Origin: a virus
Strand: one strand, 5' to 3'
Length of the DNA: 45,540 nt
Virus record (IMG/VR): IMGVR_UViG_3300048919_000583
Span: 1 to 45,540 of that record
Shown piece by piece: positions 1-7,909 of this stretch; positions within the stretch are counted from its first letter, which is position 1, and every line of letters starts with the position of its first letter. Position numbers and translations under genes: made by a program. The notes beneath the pieces were generated by a model. It did no database searches. It was not told the DNA's origin and saw nothing but the letters and a program-made list of their open reading frames with translations.

Positions 1-1503
1 ATGAAAATCCGTATTCCAGCCCTTAAGGTTCACCAGTGGCTCCCTGAATGGGACAAAGTCTCTTGGGATAGTCATCAGCATCGATCAGCTCCACCCAAAA
101 ACTTTATGGTTTTGTCGATGAAGGCTGGTGACTTACGACGCCTCTCCGCAATTTATCGTCGACAGGCGGAAGGGACTCCCCGGACAGAGGATCTTGGAAT
201 TCAGCGCCGCCATGATAAAAAGCGATCTGAAAATATCAAGCAGTTTGTCAAGTACGGATACCCCTATTGTGATCTTACTAAGCACAACCAAGAGTCAGGA
301 GATCACGAAACTCTGAGAAAGCCCGGCTGGCTTCCCACAGGCATCGTGATCAATATCCTCAAAGCTGGCGATACTCGAATGGAAAAGACGGTCGCTGAGG
401 ATGACTTGATAGATATTGTTGATATGAGCGATAAGCTCGCTGAACTGTCGTATTCGGAAAGTATGACAGCCGATGACTGGACACCTAGCGGCATCGCACC
501 AGTGGAAGTCATTGATGGTCAGCATCGACTTTGGGCGTTCGATGATTCGGATTTCGCACCAGACTTCGAAATGCCGGTTATCGCGTTTCATGGTCTTGAT
601 ATCAGTTGGCAGGCGTACTTGTTCTGGTCGATCAATATCAAACCAGTAAAAATCAATACGAGCTTAGCTTTTGATATGTATCCGCTTCTGCGAGCAGAGG
701 ACTGGCTGGAGAAGGAAGGGCATAAAGTCTATAAAGAGGCTAGAGCGCAAGAGCTTGTTGAAACACTGTGGATACATCCTGATAGCCCATGGAAAAACCG
801 CATTGATATGCTCGCGACACCCAACAATCCATATGTTCGGCAGGCTGCATGGATTCGAACGATTATTAGCTCGTTCATCAAGCCTGTTGACGCCAGAAAA
901 AGCTCGGGGGGATTGTTTGGCGAAATTAAGAATGCAAGCAGCGAGGTGTTGCCTTGGAACAGGGCGCAGCAAGCGGCATTTTTAATATATGTGGGCAAGG
1001 AGCTATGCTCAGAAGTTCGTAAATCTGATTCAGATTGGGCCAAAGTTCTGAGAGAAGATTGCGCACCTGACATGCTCGATCCGGATTTTGAGCCAGCGAT
1101 GTTTGGTAAGAAGACTTTCTTGAATACTGATCAGGGTATTCGTGCACTCTGGTTAGTCGTCAATGATATTTTCATTAGTCACTTGGGTGAGTGGAAGTTA
1201 TATGAGTGGCATCCGGTCGATGAATATGGGAATTGTTCCGAGGAAGTTATTTCCAGTGAACTAAAAAATATCGCCAGCCTACCTCTCGCGTCCGTTATTC
1301 ATAAACTTGCGCAAAGTCTCGCGTCGTTCGACTGGCGAACCTCGACTGCGCCCGGTCTAGAAAGAGAACAAATCAGCCTGCGTAAAGGGTTTAAGGGGAG
1401 TGGAGGGTACGTAGATCTAAAACGATTGATTTTAGAGCATATCGCAAGGGATGCGGTTGCACCGGAGATTTCTGAGGCCGCTGCTGCGGTGTTGAAGTTC
1501 TAA
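1..1503 (+). CDS. DGQHR-domain (DndB/ParB-like) protein, first gene of a putative defence cassette
   Basis: A 500-aa protein whose hallmark is the DGQHR motif at residues 172-176 in the context EVIDGQHRLWAF. This motif defines the DGQHR/DndB group, which shares the ParB/sulfiredoxin-type fold and is linked to DNA modification systems. An Arg/Lys-rich helix at about residues 69-83 precedes it. No nuclease or methylase motif is visible. The next gene starts 13 bases downstream, and an adenine methylase is the third gene of the same operon, so a role in sensing or controlling modified DNA is plausible but inferred. The ATG coincides with the window edge, so the true start could lie upstream. GC content looks well below that of the phage genes, suggesting transfer. 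Confidence 0.75.
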   Translation: MKIRIPALKVHQWLPEWDKVSWDSHQHRSAPPKNFMVLSMKAGDLRRLSAIYRRQAEGTPRTEDLGIQRRHDKKRSENIKQFVKYGYPYCDLTKHNQESGDHETLRKPGWLPTGIVINILKAGDTRMEKTVAEDDLIDIVDMSDKLAELSYSESMTADDWTPSGIAPVEVIDGQHRLWAFDDSDFAPDFEMPVIAFHGLDISWQAYLFWSINIKPVKINTSLAFDMYPLLRAEDWLEKEGHKVYKEARAQELVETLWIHPDSPWKNRIDMLATPNNPYVRQAAWIRTIISSFIKPVDARKSSGGLFGEIKNASSEVLPWNRAQQAAFLIYVGKELCSEVRKSDSDWAKVLREDCAPDMLDPDFEPAMFGKKTFLNTDQGIRALWLVVNDIFISHLGEWKLYEWHPVDEYGNCSEEVISSELKNIASLPLASVIHKLAQSLASFDWRTSTAPGLEREQISLRKGFKGSGGYVDLKRLILEHIARDAVAPEISEAAAAVLKF

Positions 1504-1516
1504 AAGGGGCAAAGGA

Positions 1517-2863
1517 ATGTTGGGCGCAGCAGAACAGTTAAAGTTCAATTTGGCTTCCCCGGGTAGCATAGTCAATGCCTTAAGTCGCGCGTCGGCTAAT
1601 TTTTCCTCTGATTCTTTCTTGGCTAGTGGCAACACCTATCAAGTTGGCGTCGGTGCATCGGTTAAAAACCTTATTGCAACAGCTAGCGGGCCTTTGCAGG
1701 CTCCGGAATTGGTGGAGTCGATTGCGGTTTCGTCCATCCTGCACTTGTATGACGGATGGTCGTATCTCTCACAAGCGCTTCGGGCGACATTTCGAAGTGA
1801 TGACTCCATCGCTCGTCACTTGGCTTATTACGGAGAGCTAAGGGCATCGCTTTCAATCCTGGCATCATATGGTGTGGGAGTCTTTAGCACTATACATGTG
1901 GTGGTCGATGCTGCTGAAAATGTGCACAAGTTCCATAAAGGTGGTACGCACCAAATTGCCTGGTCCGCCTTGGAGGCCTGGGGCAAGACACCCACTTCAG
2001 GAGCTTTGATAGGGTCAGAAATCCAAGCGTTTGGTCGCGATATGGCTGACTGGATTATGGCGTTCCAAGGGACATCAACTCCAAGTCTGATTGGTGCTGA
2101 TTGGGTTGAAAATTGGGGTATAGATCTGAGCTCGTTCTCATCAGACAGGTCAACGCGGAACGAGGTGTCTTATGGTGTCGATTTTGATCACACAAAGATT
2201 TGTCTCACGCCCAAAACTATCGAACCCTGGCTACGGGAACTCTGGTTAACTTCTGAGCCCGGAGGAGCCTCCTTCGAGCTACTAGACAGGTATTTAGTTC
2301 GCTCGACTCTTGAAGGTATTTATAATACAAAGTTCAAAGATCCCCTTCATACTCCAGAGCAGTCGGTGGACGATCTACGTGAAAAAATGCTAGATACCTG
2401 TCTAGCAATGGGGTTGGCCTCCGATGATATTGTGGACTTTTTCATTCGAGACACGTGTGAGGAAGATCTTCTGGTAATGAAGTTGGCTCGTTCACGCTCT
2501 GCAGTTCAGGATCCTCTTCAATATCAGGAAGTCATGTCTAGGACTTACCTTTTGTTAAGGTTAGCGACAGCATCCGTCAGCGCACTATTACGTAAAGCAA
2601 GCTTAAGCACGGATGATCTAGCATTTTGGTGGGTAAAAACTAGCGAGGCTTCGGGACTGTGGGACAGTGCTCTCGGACTGAAAACTGCAGAAGAAATCAA
2701 GGATCTCTGGGCTGATACCTCGCTGTCCTTGGATGAGCTAAGTGAGTGCATTGCCAATAATTCAGCCAGTGCAGATAGTTGGTTCTTTTTTAACGCTAAT
2801 ATATCGAAGGATCTAGAAAGTCTTTCTCGGGTGGAAAAAGTGGCTTTGTGGGGTATTTCGTGA
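1517..2863 (+). CDS. unrecognised 448-aa protein, second gene of the DGQHR-methylase cassette
   Basis: I do not recognise this family by name. The protein looks soluble and mostly helical, with no signal peptide or membrane segment. The stretch most like a conserved core is at about residues 78-130, around RHLAYYGELRASL (100-112), followed by a glycine-containing hydrophobic strand and HVVVDAAENVHKF. The C-terminal half is helical and acidic. I see no PD-(D/E)XK, HNH, PLD, Walker or clear HEPN RX4-6H motif. The ATG follows an AAAGGGGCAAAGGA ribosome site. It sits 13 bases after the DGQHR gene, and its stop overlaps the methylase start (GTGA), so the three are co-translated. It is the cassette's unknown component and therefore a candidate effector. 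Confidence 0.7.
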   Translation: MLGAAEQLKFNLASPGSIVNALSRASANFSSDSFLASGNTYQVGVGASVKNLIATASGPLQAPELVESIAVSSILHLYDGWSYLSQALRATFRSDDSIARHLAYYGELRASLSILASYGVGVFSTIHVVVDAAENVHKFHKGGTHQIAWSALEAWGKTPTSGALIGSEIQAFGRDMADWIMAFQGTSTPSLIGADWVENWGIDLSSFSSDRSTRNEVSYGVDFDHTKICLTPKTIEPWLRELWLTSEPGGASFELLDRYLVRSTLEGIYNTKFKDPLHTPEQSVDDLREKMLDTCLAMGLASDDIVDFFIRDTCEEDLLVMKLARSRSAVQDPLQYQEVMSRTYLLLRLATASVSALLRKASLSTDDLAFWWVKTSEASGLWDSALGLKTAEEIKDLWADTSLSLDELSECIANNSASADSWFFFNANISKDLESLSRVEKVALWGIS

Positions 2864-3669
2864 ACAGTGGCAGTGTACAGCCATTTTTGAAATGGGCCGG
2901 TGGGAAGCGTTGGCTAGTTGATAAACATATCAACTCTTTTCCGCGTGAGTTTAATGGTTATTTTGAGCCGTTTCTTGGCAGTGGAGCAGTGTACTTCTCT
3001 CTGATGCCAGAAAACGCTGTTCTGTCTGATCTTAACGAGAGTCTTGTTGATACTTACTGTGCTATTCGTGACGATTGGGAGCAAGTTTATAATGTTCTAA
3101 AACGCCATCATAGTCAGCATTCTGCGGAGTATTATTACAAGGTTAGGTCCTCAAAGCCGCGTACGCCACATACCAAAGCAGCGCAGTTTATTTATCTTAA
3201 TCGCACCTGCTGGAATGGACTGTATCGAGTCAACCTGAACGGCGATTTCAATGTTCCTGTAGGTACAAAGAAAAATGTCATTCTTGACACAGATGACTTT
3301 GCGGCAGTCTCGAAAATGTTAGGTTCGACAGAGATCAACGTTTGCGATTTTGAGGAAACAATCGACAGGGCGGGGCGGGGCGATTTGATCTTCGCGGATC
3401 CTCCTTATACCGTAAAACATAACTTCAACGGATTTGTGAAGTACAACGAAAAGATATTTAGCTGGCAGGATCAAGAGCGGCTCAGTGAAGCGCTCATTAG
3501 AGCCTCAGCCCGTGGCTGTTTCATCGTTTCCACTAACGCTCATCACCCTGCGGTCGTCGATCTGTATCAAGAGTTCACACTCCAGTCGCTAGATCGCTCG
3601 AGCGTAATAGCTGGCTCCGTGGCTGGTCGTGGTCGTTATGCCGAATTGTTCATTACTAACTTTTCCTAA
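2860..3669 (+). CDS. Dam/DpnII-type DNA adenine-N6 methyltransferase
   Basis: A 269-aa class-alpha (D12) adenine methylase. The N-terminal FLKWAGGK (about residues 9-16) and the PFLGSG loop (37-42) bind S-adenosylmethionine. The catalytic motif IV is DPPY at 180-183. Length and motif order match Dam and M.DpnII, so the product should methylate adenine in a short palindrome, possibly GATC; the target is inferred. I chose the GTG at 2860 because it overlaps the previous stop as GTGA and has GGGG six bases upstream; a GTG at 2848 is also in frame. It could be the self-protecting modification arm of the cassette. It differs clearly from the second prophage methylase at 39489-40283. Confidence 0.88.
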   Translation: MNSGSVQPFLKWAGGKRWLVDKHINSFPREFNGYFEPFLGSGAVYFSLMPENAVLSDLNESLVDTYCAIRDDWEQVYNVLKRHHSQHSAEYYYKVRSSKPRTPHTKAAQFIYLNRTCWNGLYRVNLNGDFNVPVGTKKNVILDTDDFAAVSKMLGSTEINVCDFEETIDRAGRGDLIFADPPYTVKHNFNGFVKYNEKIFSWQDQERLSEALIRASARGCFIVSTNAHHPAVVDLYQEFTLQSLDRSSVIAGSVAGRGRYAELFITNFS

Positions 3670-3675
3670 TCCTTC

Positions 3676-3711
3676 ACGACAGGTAGCTGTGAATCGGATG
3701 CTACCTGTCGT
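3676..3711. terminator. 12-bp perfect hairpin between methylase and integrase
   Basis: A perfect 12-bp inverted repeat (3676-3687 with 3700-3711) lies between the convergent methylase and integrase genes. It has no T-tract on either side, so it is a weak intrinsic terminator at best. It could instead be a protein-binding site. No tRNA-like att core is present in 3670-3759. Confidence 0.4.
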
Positions 3712-3759
3712 TGTGGGGTTGGTCTCGAAGCTAAATATAAAATTGCTGAAAAAACTCAT

Positions 3760-4824
3760 TCATTTCGTGGGCTTTACGATCTCCCCGACACGTCGGTAGA
3801 CCTTCTTGGTGATCTCCTCGGAAGAGTGGCCGAGCAGTCTACTAGCATGCTCCAGGGCTATCTCGCTCGCGGCTTTTGGCCGTATGTCACGAAACTGAAA
3901 TTGCCGGATGCTCGTTGCCAGAGCATTATCGCCATCGGCTGCAGCCTTGATAGCGGCCTTTTCCCGGGCTTCATCCCAACGATTGCGCAGCATCTGCTGG
4001 CTCATGCGCAAGCCTGAAGCGTTGGTGATCAGCACCGAGGTCTTGATGCGATTCATTGCGCGTCGTTCCTTTAGTTTCTCCAGGAAGACTGCTAGGTCTG
4101 ATTGTTTGCCAGCGTCCTCCAAGAGGATTCGTAAGCGTTTCTCGGTTTTGCCCTGGCCAATCCGCAGAAAGCCTTCGCTCATGTCTGTGGTCGCAGCCTT
4201 CAGCACATCCGCGGGCCGCTGACCGGTGAGGTACGCAAGATCCATGGCGTCTCTGAGTTCCTGCGCTGCCTGGGCATATACAGCATCCCAGACGATATCG
4301 CCCGCGTAGTAGTCCCTCGGTGTTTCCTTGTTGCGGCGCACACCAAAGCACGGGTTGGCCTTATCAGTCATGCCCCATTCTCTGGCGATGGTGAACACGT
4401 GGGAGAGCAGGGCAATTTCCCGATTGGCCCTCACCTTGGCGGTGCGGGCGTCGCGATACTGAGCCACGATCTGAGGCGTGATCGCATCTATGGGAGCGGT
4501 ATCGAAGGCTTTGCGCAGTTGCTTGAGCTCCTTGAGGTTGTCGCTTTGAGTCCGTGGCTTTTTTCCGGGGATGATTTTCGCTTCGTACTTGTCGAAGAGC
4601 GCTCCCATCAGGTGCGCAGGTTTCGGTGGCGCAGTGCGCTCTAGCCTGGCCCATTCGATCCTTGCCTCATTGAGGTCGCTACCCAGTGGGATCTCGACGC
4701 GCTTGCCATCGGCATTGCGCCCGCAGTAGTAGTACCCGACCCAGATCTTGCCGCTCTTTCTTTTACGGGTACGCCTGAGCATCCGAGGCGGCAGGTCCCG
4801 GTTTTCTAGCGTTCTATGGCGCAT
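3760..4824 (-). CDS. int: phage tyrosine recombinase (integrase)
   Basis: A 354-aa tyrosine recombinase for prophage integration and excision. The N-terminal about 75 residues contain a basic region and a beta-sheet segment (KIWVGYYYCGRNADGKRVEIPLG) resembling AP2-like arm-binding domains. A SAM-like core-binding domain covers about 75-165. The catalytic residues are visible: R203 (TGQRP), K226 (GQGKT hairpin), R315 (FRDIRPKAAS, with no classical HxxR), H333 (LLGH) and nucleophile Y343. The start lies four bases after the DUF4224 stop, so the pair is one operon. The remnant integrase at 43117-43966 is a close relative beside a tRNA-Cys att, so this enzyme probably uses the same site. Confidence 0.93.
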   Translation of the reverse strand: MRHRTLENRDLPPRMLRRTRKRKSGKIWVGYYYCGRNADGKRVEIPLGSDLNEARIEWARLERTAPPKPAHLMGALFDKYEAKIIPGKKPRTQSDNLKELKQLRKAFDTAPIDAITPQIVAQYRDARTAKVRANREIALLSHVFTIAREWGMTDKANPCFGVRRNKETPRDYYAGDIVWDAVYAQAAQELRDAMDLAYLTGQRPADVLKAATTDMSEGFLRIGQGKTEKRLRILLEDAGKQSDLAVFLEKLKERRAMNRIKTSVLITNASGLRMSQQMLRNRWDEAREKAAIKAAADGDNALATSIRQFQFRDIRPKAASEIALEHASRLLGHSSEEITKKVYRRVGEIVKPTK

Positions 4825-4827
4825 GTG

Positions 4828-5094
4828 TCAGCCCACCTTCGACAGGTCGAGGGTCCAGGTCTCGGCGACTGCGTTTGTCGTTGAGGCTTTTACGCCCGCC
4901 AATTTGAGGCGGGCATAAATACGACCAACGATGGGGCGTCTAGCCCCGGTCAGAACGAACTCCCAGCCGTTGCGGGTCAGCCACTGGATTTGTCGGGAGG
5001 GGATCTGATAGCCCGTAATGGCTACGAGTTCCTCCTGGTTGAGTGTTTCGCTTGGCAGCGCGACAGATTCGATAGACCCTGTTCTTTTACTCAT
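4828..5094 (-). CDS. DUF4224 family protein, possible excisionase-position gene
   Basis: An 88-aa protein with the DUF4224 signature: LNQEELVAITGYQIPSRQIQWL followed by NGWEFV and a basic segment ending in ETWTLDLSKVG. Such proteins sit directly upstream of phage integrases in proteobacterial prophages, where an excisionase would be expected; the function is not established to my knowledge. I start it at the ATG at 5094, because the upstream open extension is hydrophobic and runs into the opposite-strand gene. The C-terminal end (TWxxDLSxV) is also recognisable in the remnant element at 43968-44042, showing that the DUF4224-int pair is a shared module. Confidence 0.75.
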   Translation of the reverse strand: MSKRTGSIESVALPSETLNQEELVAITGYQIPSRQIQWLTRNGWEFVLTGARRPIVGRIYARLKLAGVKASTTNAVAETWTLDLSKVG

Positions 5095-6097
5095 ACCGGT
5101 AGCCTCGCAATGATGCACGCTGCAGTACTTGCCTTCCGGATTTAACGGGAAGAGGAGGAGTCGTGTGCAATTGAAAAGGGAAAAAATCTTTATGACGACT
5201 AGAAGCCCCAATGGTAGTGCCACTGCGCCTCAAACCGTTCGAACGTTCCAAATCAAAGCTGTAAGCGATGTGCTGGCAAAGCTTGATTGGGAGATCGAGC
5301 AACTTCAAAAGGCTCAATTTTCTCAGAGCATCGATACGGTGGAGACTTTGAGCTATCACGCCATCAATGCTGCGATCACGGCTTTTCATCTTTGCGAGTG
5401 GATATGGCATGCCGGGACGCCGCAACAAAGGGATGTATGGCTGCTGGCGGCACCTTCGGCCTCTAAGACCAAGGGGAAAACGCGATTTCAAGTTGGCTTG
5501 AAAACACAATGTCCCGAGTTTGGTGTGTGCAGAGAAATAGCAAACTCCTTCAAGCACTTCGCTGATGATCAGCACACAGACACTAGCGTGCGGACTGACG
5601 TGCCTTTGTTCGAGTCTTTTGTGCCGGCCATGGCAGGTATCACCAGAGCAGGAGAGCCTCTTGTTCAGTATTCGAAAACTTTGATGGTTCGTATTAAGGG
5701 GGATAGCACTCCTATTGCGCATGTGCTCTCTAAAACACATGGTTTTCTTGAGGATTTCTGCGAGAAAAATGGATTTTTGATTATTTAATAGCTTTGAATT
5801 TGGACGGTACTTGTACCCCTCCACAAGCTGCGCGAGCGGCCCACTCTGAGCGTTCAGCATTGCTCCAGGTGTGGCGGCCCCGCGCAGCTTCTCGTGGGGT
5901 ATACGTACCTCGGTGGTGCTGCGGGCAAGAGCAGTAATGGCTGCTGCTGCGCAGCAGAGGCTCTTTGTTTTCTGCGCGTCGACGCCGGTGAAGTTGCGGA
6001 GCAACGCGGTCATGGTTCGGACGGTGGGCTGAGCGTGCGGCATGCCGCTTTCCTCCGGTTTCTGATAGCGGGTTGGTCCATCGATCTGCTGGCTCAT
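5087..6097 (-). CDS. small early phage protein with uncertain 3' end
   Basis: The ATG at 6097 overlaps the stop of the upstream gene (ATGA), the mark of translational coupling. The first roughly 100 codons (down to about 5800) read like a small phage protein: MSQQIDGPTRYQ, then a segment rich in Ala and Thr. The frame stays open to 5087, but everything beyond about 5790 is antisense to the cargo gene at 5165-5788 and does not look like selected protein. I interpret this as a short early gene whose original 3' end was probably lost when the cargo gene was inserted. Function unknown. Confidence 0.35.
   Translation of the reverse strand: MSQQIDGPTRYQKPEESGMPHAQPTVRTMTALLRNFTGVDAQKTKSLCCAAAAITALARSTTEVRIPHEKLRGAATPGAMLNAQSGPLAQLVEGYKYRPNSKLLNNQKSIFLAEILKKTMCFREHMRNRSAIPLNTNHQSFRILNKRLSCSGDTCHGRHKRLEQRHVSPHASVCVLIISEVLEGVCYFSAHTKLGTLCFQANLKSRFPLGLRGRRCRQQPYIPLLRRPGMPYPLAKMKSRDRSIDGVIAQSLHRIDALRKLSLLKLLDLPIKLCQHIAYSFDLERSNGLRRSGTTIGASSRHKDFFPFQLHTTPPLPVKSGRQVLQRASLRGYRYE
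5165..5788 (+). CDS. hypothetical protein, plus-strand cargo gene in the minus-strand early region
   Basis: A 207-aa protein I do not recognise. It looks soluble and helical, with Trp-containing helices (HLCEWIWHAG) and the segment CREIANSFKHFADD. That segment has R and H seven residues apart, so it does not fit the HEPN RX4-6H pattern. The GTG at 5165 is preferred because a strong GAGGAGGAG ribosome site ends four bases upstream; an ATG at 5192 is the alternative. The gene opposes all its neighbours and has lower GC, so it is probably a moron. The antisense strand is also open across its whole length, but that reading is rich in Arg, Cys and His and looks like a shadow. Confidence 0.65.
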   Translation: MQLKREKIFMTTRSPNGSATAPQTVRTFQIKAVSDVLAKLDWEIEQLQKAQFSQSIDTVETLSYHAINAAITAFHLCEWIWHAGTPQQRDVWLLAAPSASKTKGKTRFQVGLKTQCPEFGVCREIANSFKHFADDQHTDTSVRTDVPLFESFVPAMAGITRAGEPLVQYSKTLMVRIKGDSTPIAHVLSKTHGFLEDFCEKNGFLII

Positions 6098-6501
6098 GCC
6101 GCTTCCTCCTTTGCGGCTGGCTCCACTAGGGCGGCCATGGCCAGGGCTTGATCGCGCAGCGAGCGCGAGTCTCTTTCGAGTTTTTTCCCGGTCTTGAAGG
6201 CGCTGAATGTCTCGGCGGCAATGCGTAGCAGATCCGCGATGGCCAGCAAGGTCTGCCGGTGTGCTGGCTTGAGGGCTTGGCTGTCCTGCAGGTGAACCAG
6301 CCTTTGGTTATCGGCTCGAACAAACTTGAGGGCAGTTGTCAGCTCGCGCAGGGCTCTTGCGTTGTCCGCTTCGGCAACGGCTTTGCCTTCCTCGATCCCG
6401 GCTGCTCGGCCATTGCTCCGGCCTATCAGGTAGCCGGCCCAATAGAGCAGGGCGACGGTGAATATCAGGCCGATCAGGGCAATGATCTGTATGTGGGTCA
6501 T
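6094..6501 (-). CDS. small membrane-anchored phage protein
   Basis: A 135-aa protein with one N-terminal membrane segment (about residues 4-26, IIALIGLIFTVALLYWAGYLIG). A basic, Ala/Glu-rich helical cytoplasmic part with coiled-coil character follows (about 35-130). It probably sits in the inner membrane with its C-terminus in the cytoplasm. Function unknown; proteins of this shape are common in the leftward early operons of Pseudomonas phages. It is part of the minus-strand operon running from 8082 to the integrase. Confidence 0.6.
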   Translation of the reverse strand: MTHIQIIALIGLIFTVALLYWAGYLIGRSNGRAAGIEEGKAVAEADNARALRELTTALKFVRADNQRLVHLQDSQALKPAHRQTLLAIADLLRIAAETFSAFKTGKKLERDSRSLRDQALAMAALVEPAAKEEAA

Positions 6502-6545
6502 GTGGTGTGCTCCGGTGGGTTTGGCTGGTGGTGGCAGCCGTTGGG

Positions 6546-6872
6546 TTATTGGTCGTGATCGTTGGTGTCGGCCTGTTGCTTGGCGTGTTCTTCATCTGCC
6601 CGGTAAGCGCGGATGTCGATCAGTGCCGCAACGTGGCGGATGTGTGCGTACTTCGGGGCCTTGCGGCTGCTGTCCAGGGTGGTGACGGGCAGTTGAATGC
6701 GGCCGCTGCTGATCTCGGCCGCGAATGACTGTTCGTTGAGGTTGCGGAAGTACTGCACGCGTATCTTTTCCAGCGGGATCAGTACGTCGCCGAAGGTGCG
6801 ATACAGCAGCTCGACGGTGGCGGTTTCCGGTGCTGGCATCAGGCGCAGCGGGGTCTGATTGGCGTTACTCAT
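6546..6872 (-). CDS. PrtN-like pyocin activator family protein
   Basis: A 108-aa protein matching the pyocin-activator (PrtN) family pattern: LLYRTFGDVLIPLEKIRVQYF, then a conserved turn, GRIQLPVTTLDSSRKA and a C-terminal helix HIRHVAALIDIRA. In P. aeruginosa, PrtN activates the SOS-controlled pyocin genes by binding their promoters. A phage-borne copy in the early operon may activate phage genes or interfere with host pyocin control; both are inference. It is slightly longer than typical because of an acidic/His tail. Its start overlaps the upstream gene by eight bases. Confidence 0.75.
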   Translation of the reverse strand: MSNANQTPLRLMPAPETATVELLYRTFGDVLIPLEKIRVQYFRNLNEQSFAAEISSGRIQLPVTTLDSSRKAPKYAHIRHVAALIDIRAYRADEEHAKQQADTNDHDQ

Positions 6873-7044
6873 TGGCTGGCTGGCTCTCCATGCGCTGGCG
6901 GCGTTTCGGGTGGTTCCAGGTGATCAGGCAGTGGGCTTTGGTCAGCTCGCGCAGATGCTCGGGTACCTCAAGGAGCGCAGCGTTGCGCTCCTCTTTGGTC
7001 CGTAAGGCGATGATCTGGCGGGCGTACTCCCTAGGCCACGTCAC
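6865..7044 (-). CDS. small early phage protein (59 aa)
   Basis: A 59-aa protein starting at a GTG inside the end of the KilAC gene (overlap of 14 bases). It reads TWPREYARQIIALRTKEERNAALLEVPEHLRELTKAH, the pattern of small early proteins found near PrtN-like genes in Pseudomonas phages. It is charged, helical and cytosolic; function unknown. A longer in-frame extension to 7191 exists, but it overlaps the KilAC gene and is low in coding character. Confidence 0.5.
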   Translation of the reverse strand: MTWPREYARQIIALRTKEERNAALLEVPEHLRELTKAHCLITWNHPKRRQRMESQPANE

Positions 7045-7315
7045 GGCGATCTGCCGGGATCGCGGGCAGGGCGAGGCCCAGTTGCTCGGCAAGCCAGGGA
7101 ATGCCGGCCTGTCGAACCCGCGTTGACTGGCTGTACTGCAGGCCCAGCTCCGGGTGGAACCATTTGCCTTCCTTGGTTCCCAGGTACTCACGGTCGCGTG
7201 TTGGATAGGCCGGCAGTCGCTCGGCGTTGAGCAAGCCTTTCTCTTGCATCAGGCCGATCAGCTGCGGTCGTGTGATGCCGAAGTACCGGGCCGTTTCCTT
7301 GAGGTTGCGATCCAT
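7031..7315 (-). CDS. KilAC-domain (antirepressor C-terminal) protein
   Basis: A 94-aa protein with the KilAC/Ant C-terminal layout. A helix-turn-helix (LKETARYFGITRPQLIGLMQEKGLL, about residues 5-29) is followed by DREYLGTKEGKWFHPELGLQYSQSTRVRQAGIPWLAEQLG. KilAC domains form the DNA- or ligand-binding tail of phage antirepressors. Here the domain stands alone without an N-terminal BRO/AntA part, so it is probably a small DNA-binding regulator of the early operon. Confidence 0.7.
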   Translation of the reverse strand: MDRNLKETARYFGITRPQLIGLMQEKGLLNAERLPAYPTRDREYLGTKEGKWFHPELGLQYSQSTRVRQAGIPWLAEQLGLALPAIPADRRDVA

Positions 7316-7324
7316 GGTGGCCTC

Positions 7325-7909
7325 CTAAGCAGCGTGCGCAGCGGGAGTCGCCAGCGCTGCCAAATGAAGGATGGATTCGCAGACGTCCCGGTACATCTGC
7401 ACGTCGCTGCCCGAGACGGTGAAGCACTTGGTCCGTGGGCTTTTGACGCCGATGCTCAGAATGACGGTGACACCCTTGCGCGTTCGGGTGCGGTGAACGG
7501 CCAGACGAATCGGCAGTTCAAACCCGAGATCCAGATCGAGGAAACCGCCCAGACACACCACACCAAACACCTGCTCGCGCTGTTGGGCGCTGAAGGCTCC
7601 GAACACGCGCTCGGCGTGTCGTGGTGGAGCCAGCTCGGCGTTAGGATCGATTGGGCCGTTGGCGATTTCTTCGATGAAGTCAGCCAGCTTCAAGTGGGCT
7701 TTCTTGTCGTTGGCCAGGGTCAGCGTGTGGCGTTCGCTGCCGACCTCGACAACAAAAGTAGTGTCTGCTGGGGTGCGATCAACCTTCAGCCGAAGCTTCA
7801 ACGCTGTGCGCTGTGGTGAGTTGCGCAGAGTGTGGTGGAAGGTTTCGCTCAGGTTGACCTGAGCCTTGAGCAACTGCAGCGTGCGGTTGTCGACTCTGAA
7901 CTTGCTCAT
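7325..7909 (-). CDS. hypothetical early phage protein (194 aa)
   Basis: A 194-aa cytosolic protein that I do not recognise. It alternates beta-rich segments (TALKLRLKVDR, TTFVVEVGSERHTLTL, GVTVILSIGVKSP) with short helices and has no membrane segment. It overlaps the end of the next upstream gene by four bases (7906-7909), so it belongs to the leftward early operon under the 8118-8160 operator region. Nothing links it to a known activity. Confidence 0.55.
   Translation of the reverse strand: MSKFRVDNRTLQLLKAQVNLSETFHHTLRNSPQRTALKLRLKVDRTPADTTFVVEVGSERHTLTLANDKKAHLKLADFIEEIANGPIDPNAELAPPRHAERVFGAFSAQQREQVFGVVCLGGFLDLDLGFELPIRLAVHRTRTRKGVTVILSIGVKSPRTKCFTVSGSDVQMYRDVCESILHLAALATPAAHAA

Noticed and set aside
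3670-3759. Possible attL between methylase and integrase
   Set aside because: No tRNA-Cys-like core is found there; only a hairpin is visible.
5087-5790. C-terminal 230 codons of the minus-strand frame over the 5165-5788 gene
   Set aside because: Composition is rich in Arg, Cys and His, and it lies fully antisense to a gene with a strong ribosome site. I treat it as a shadow.
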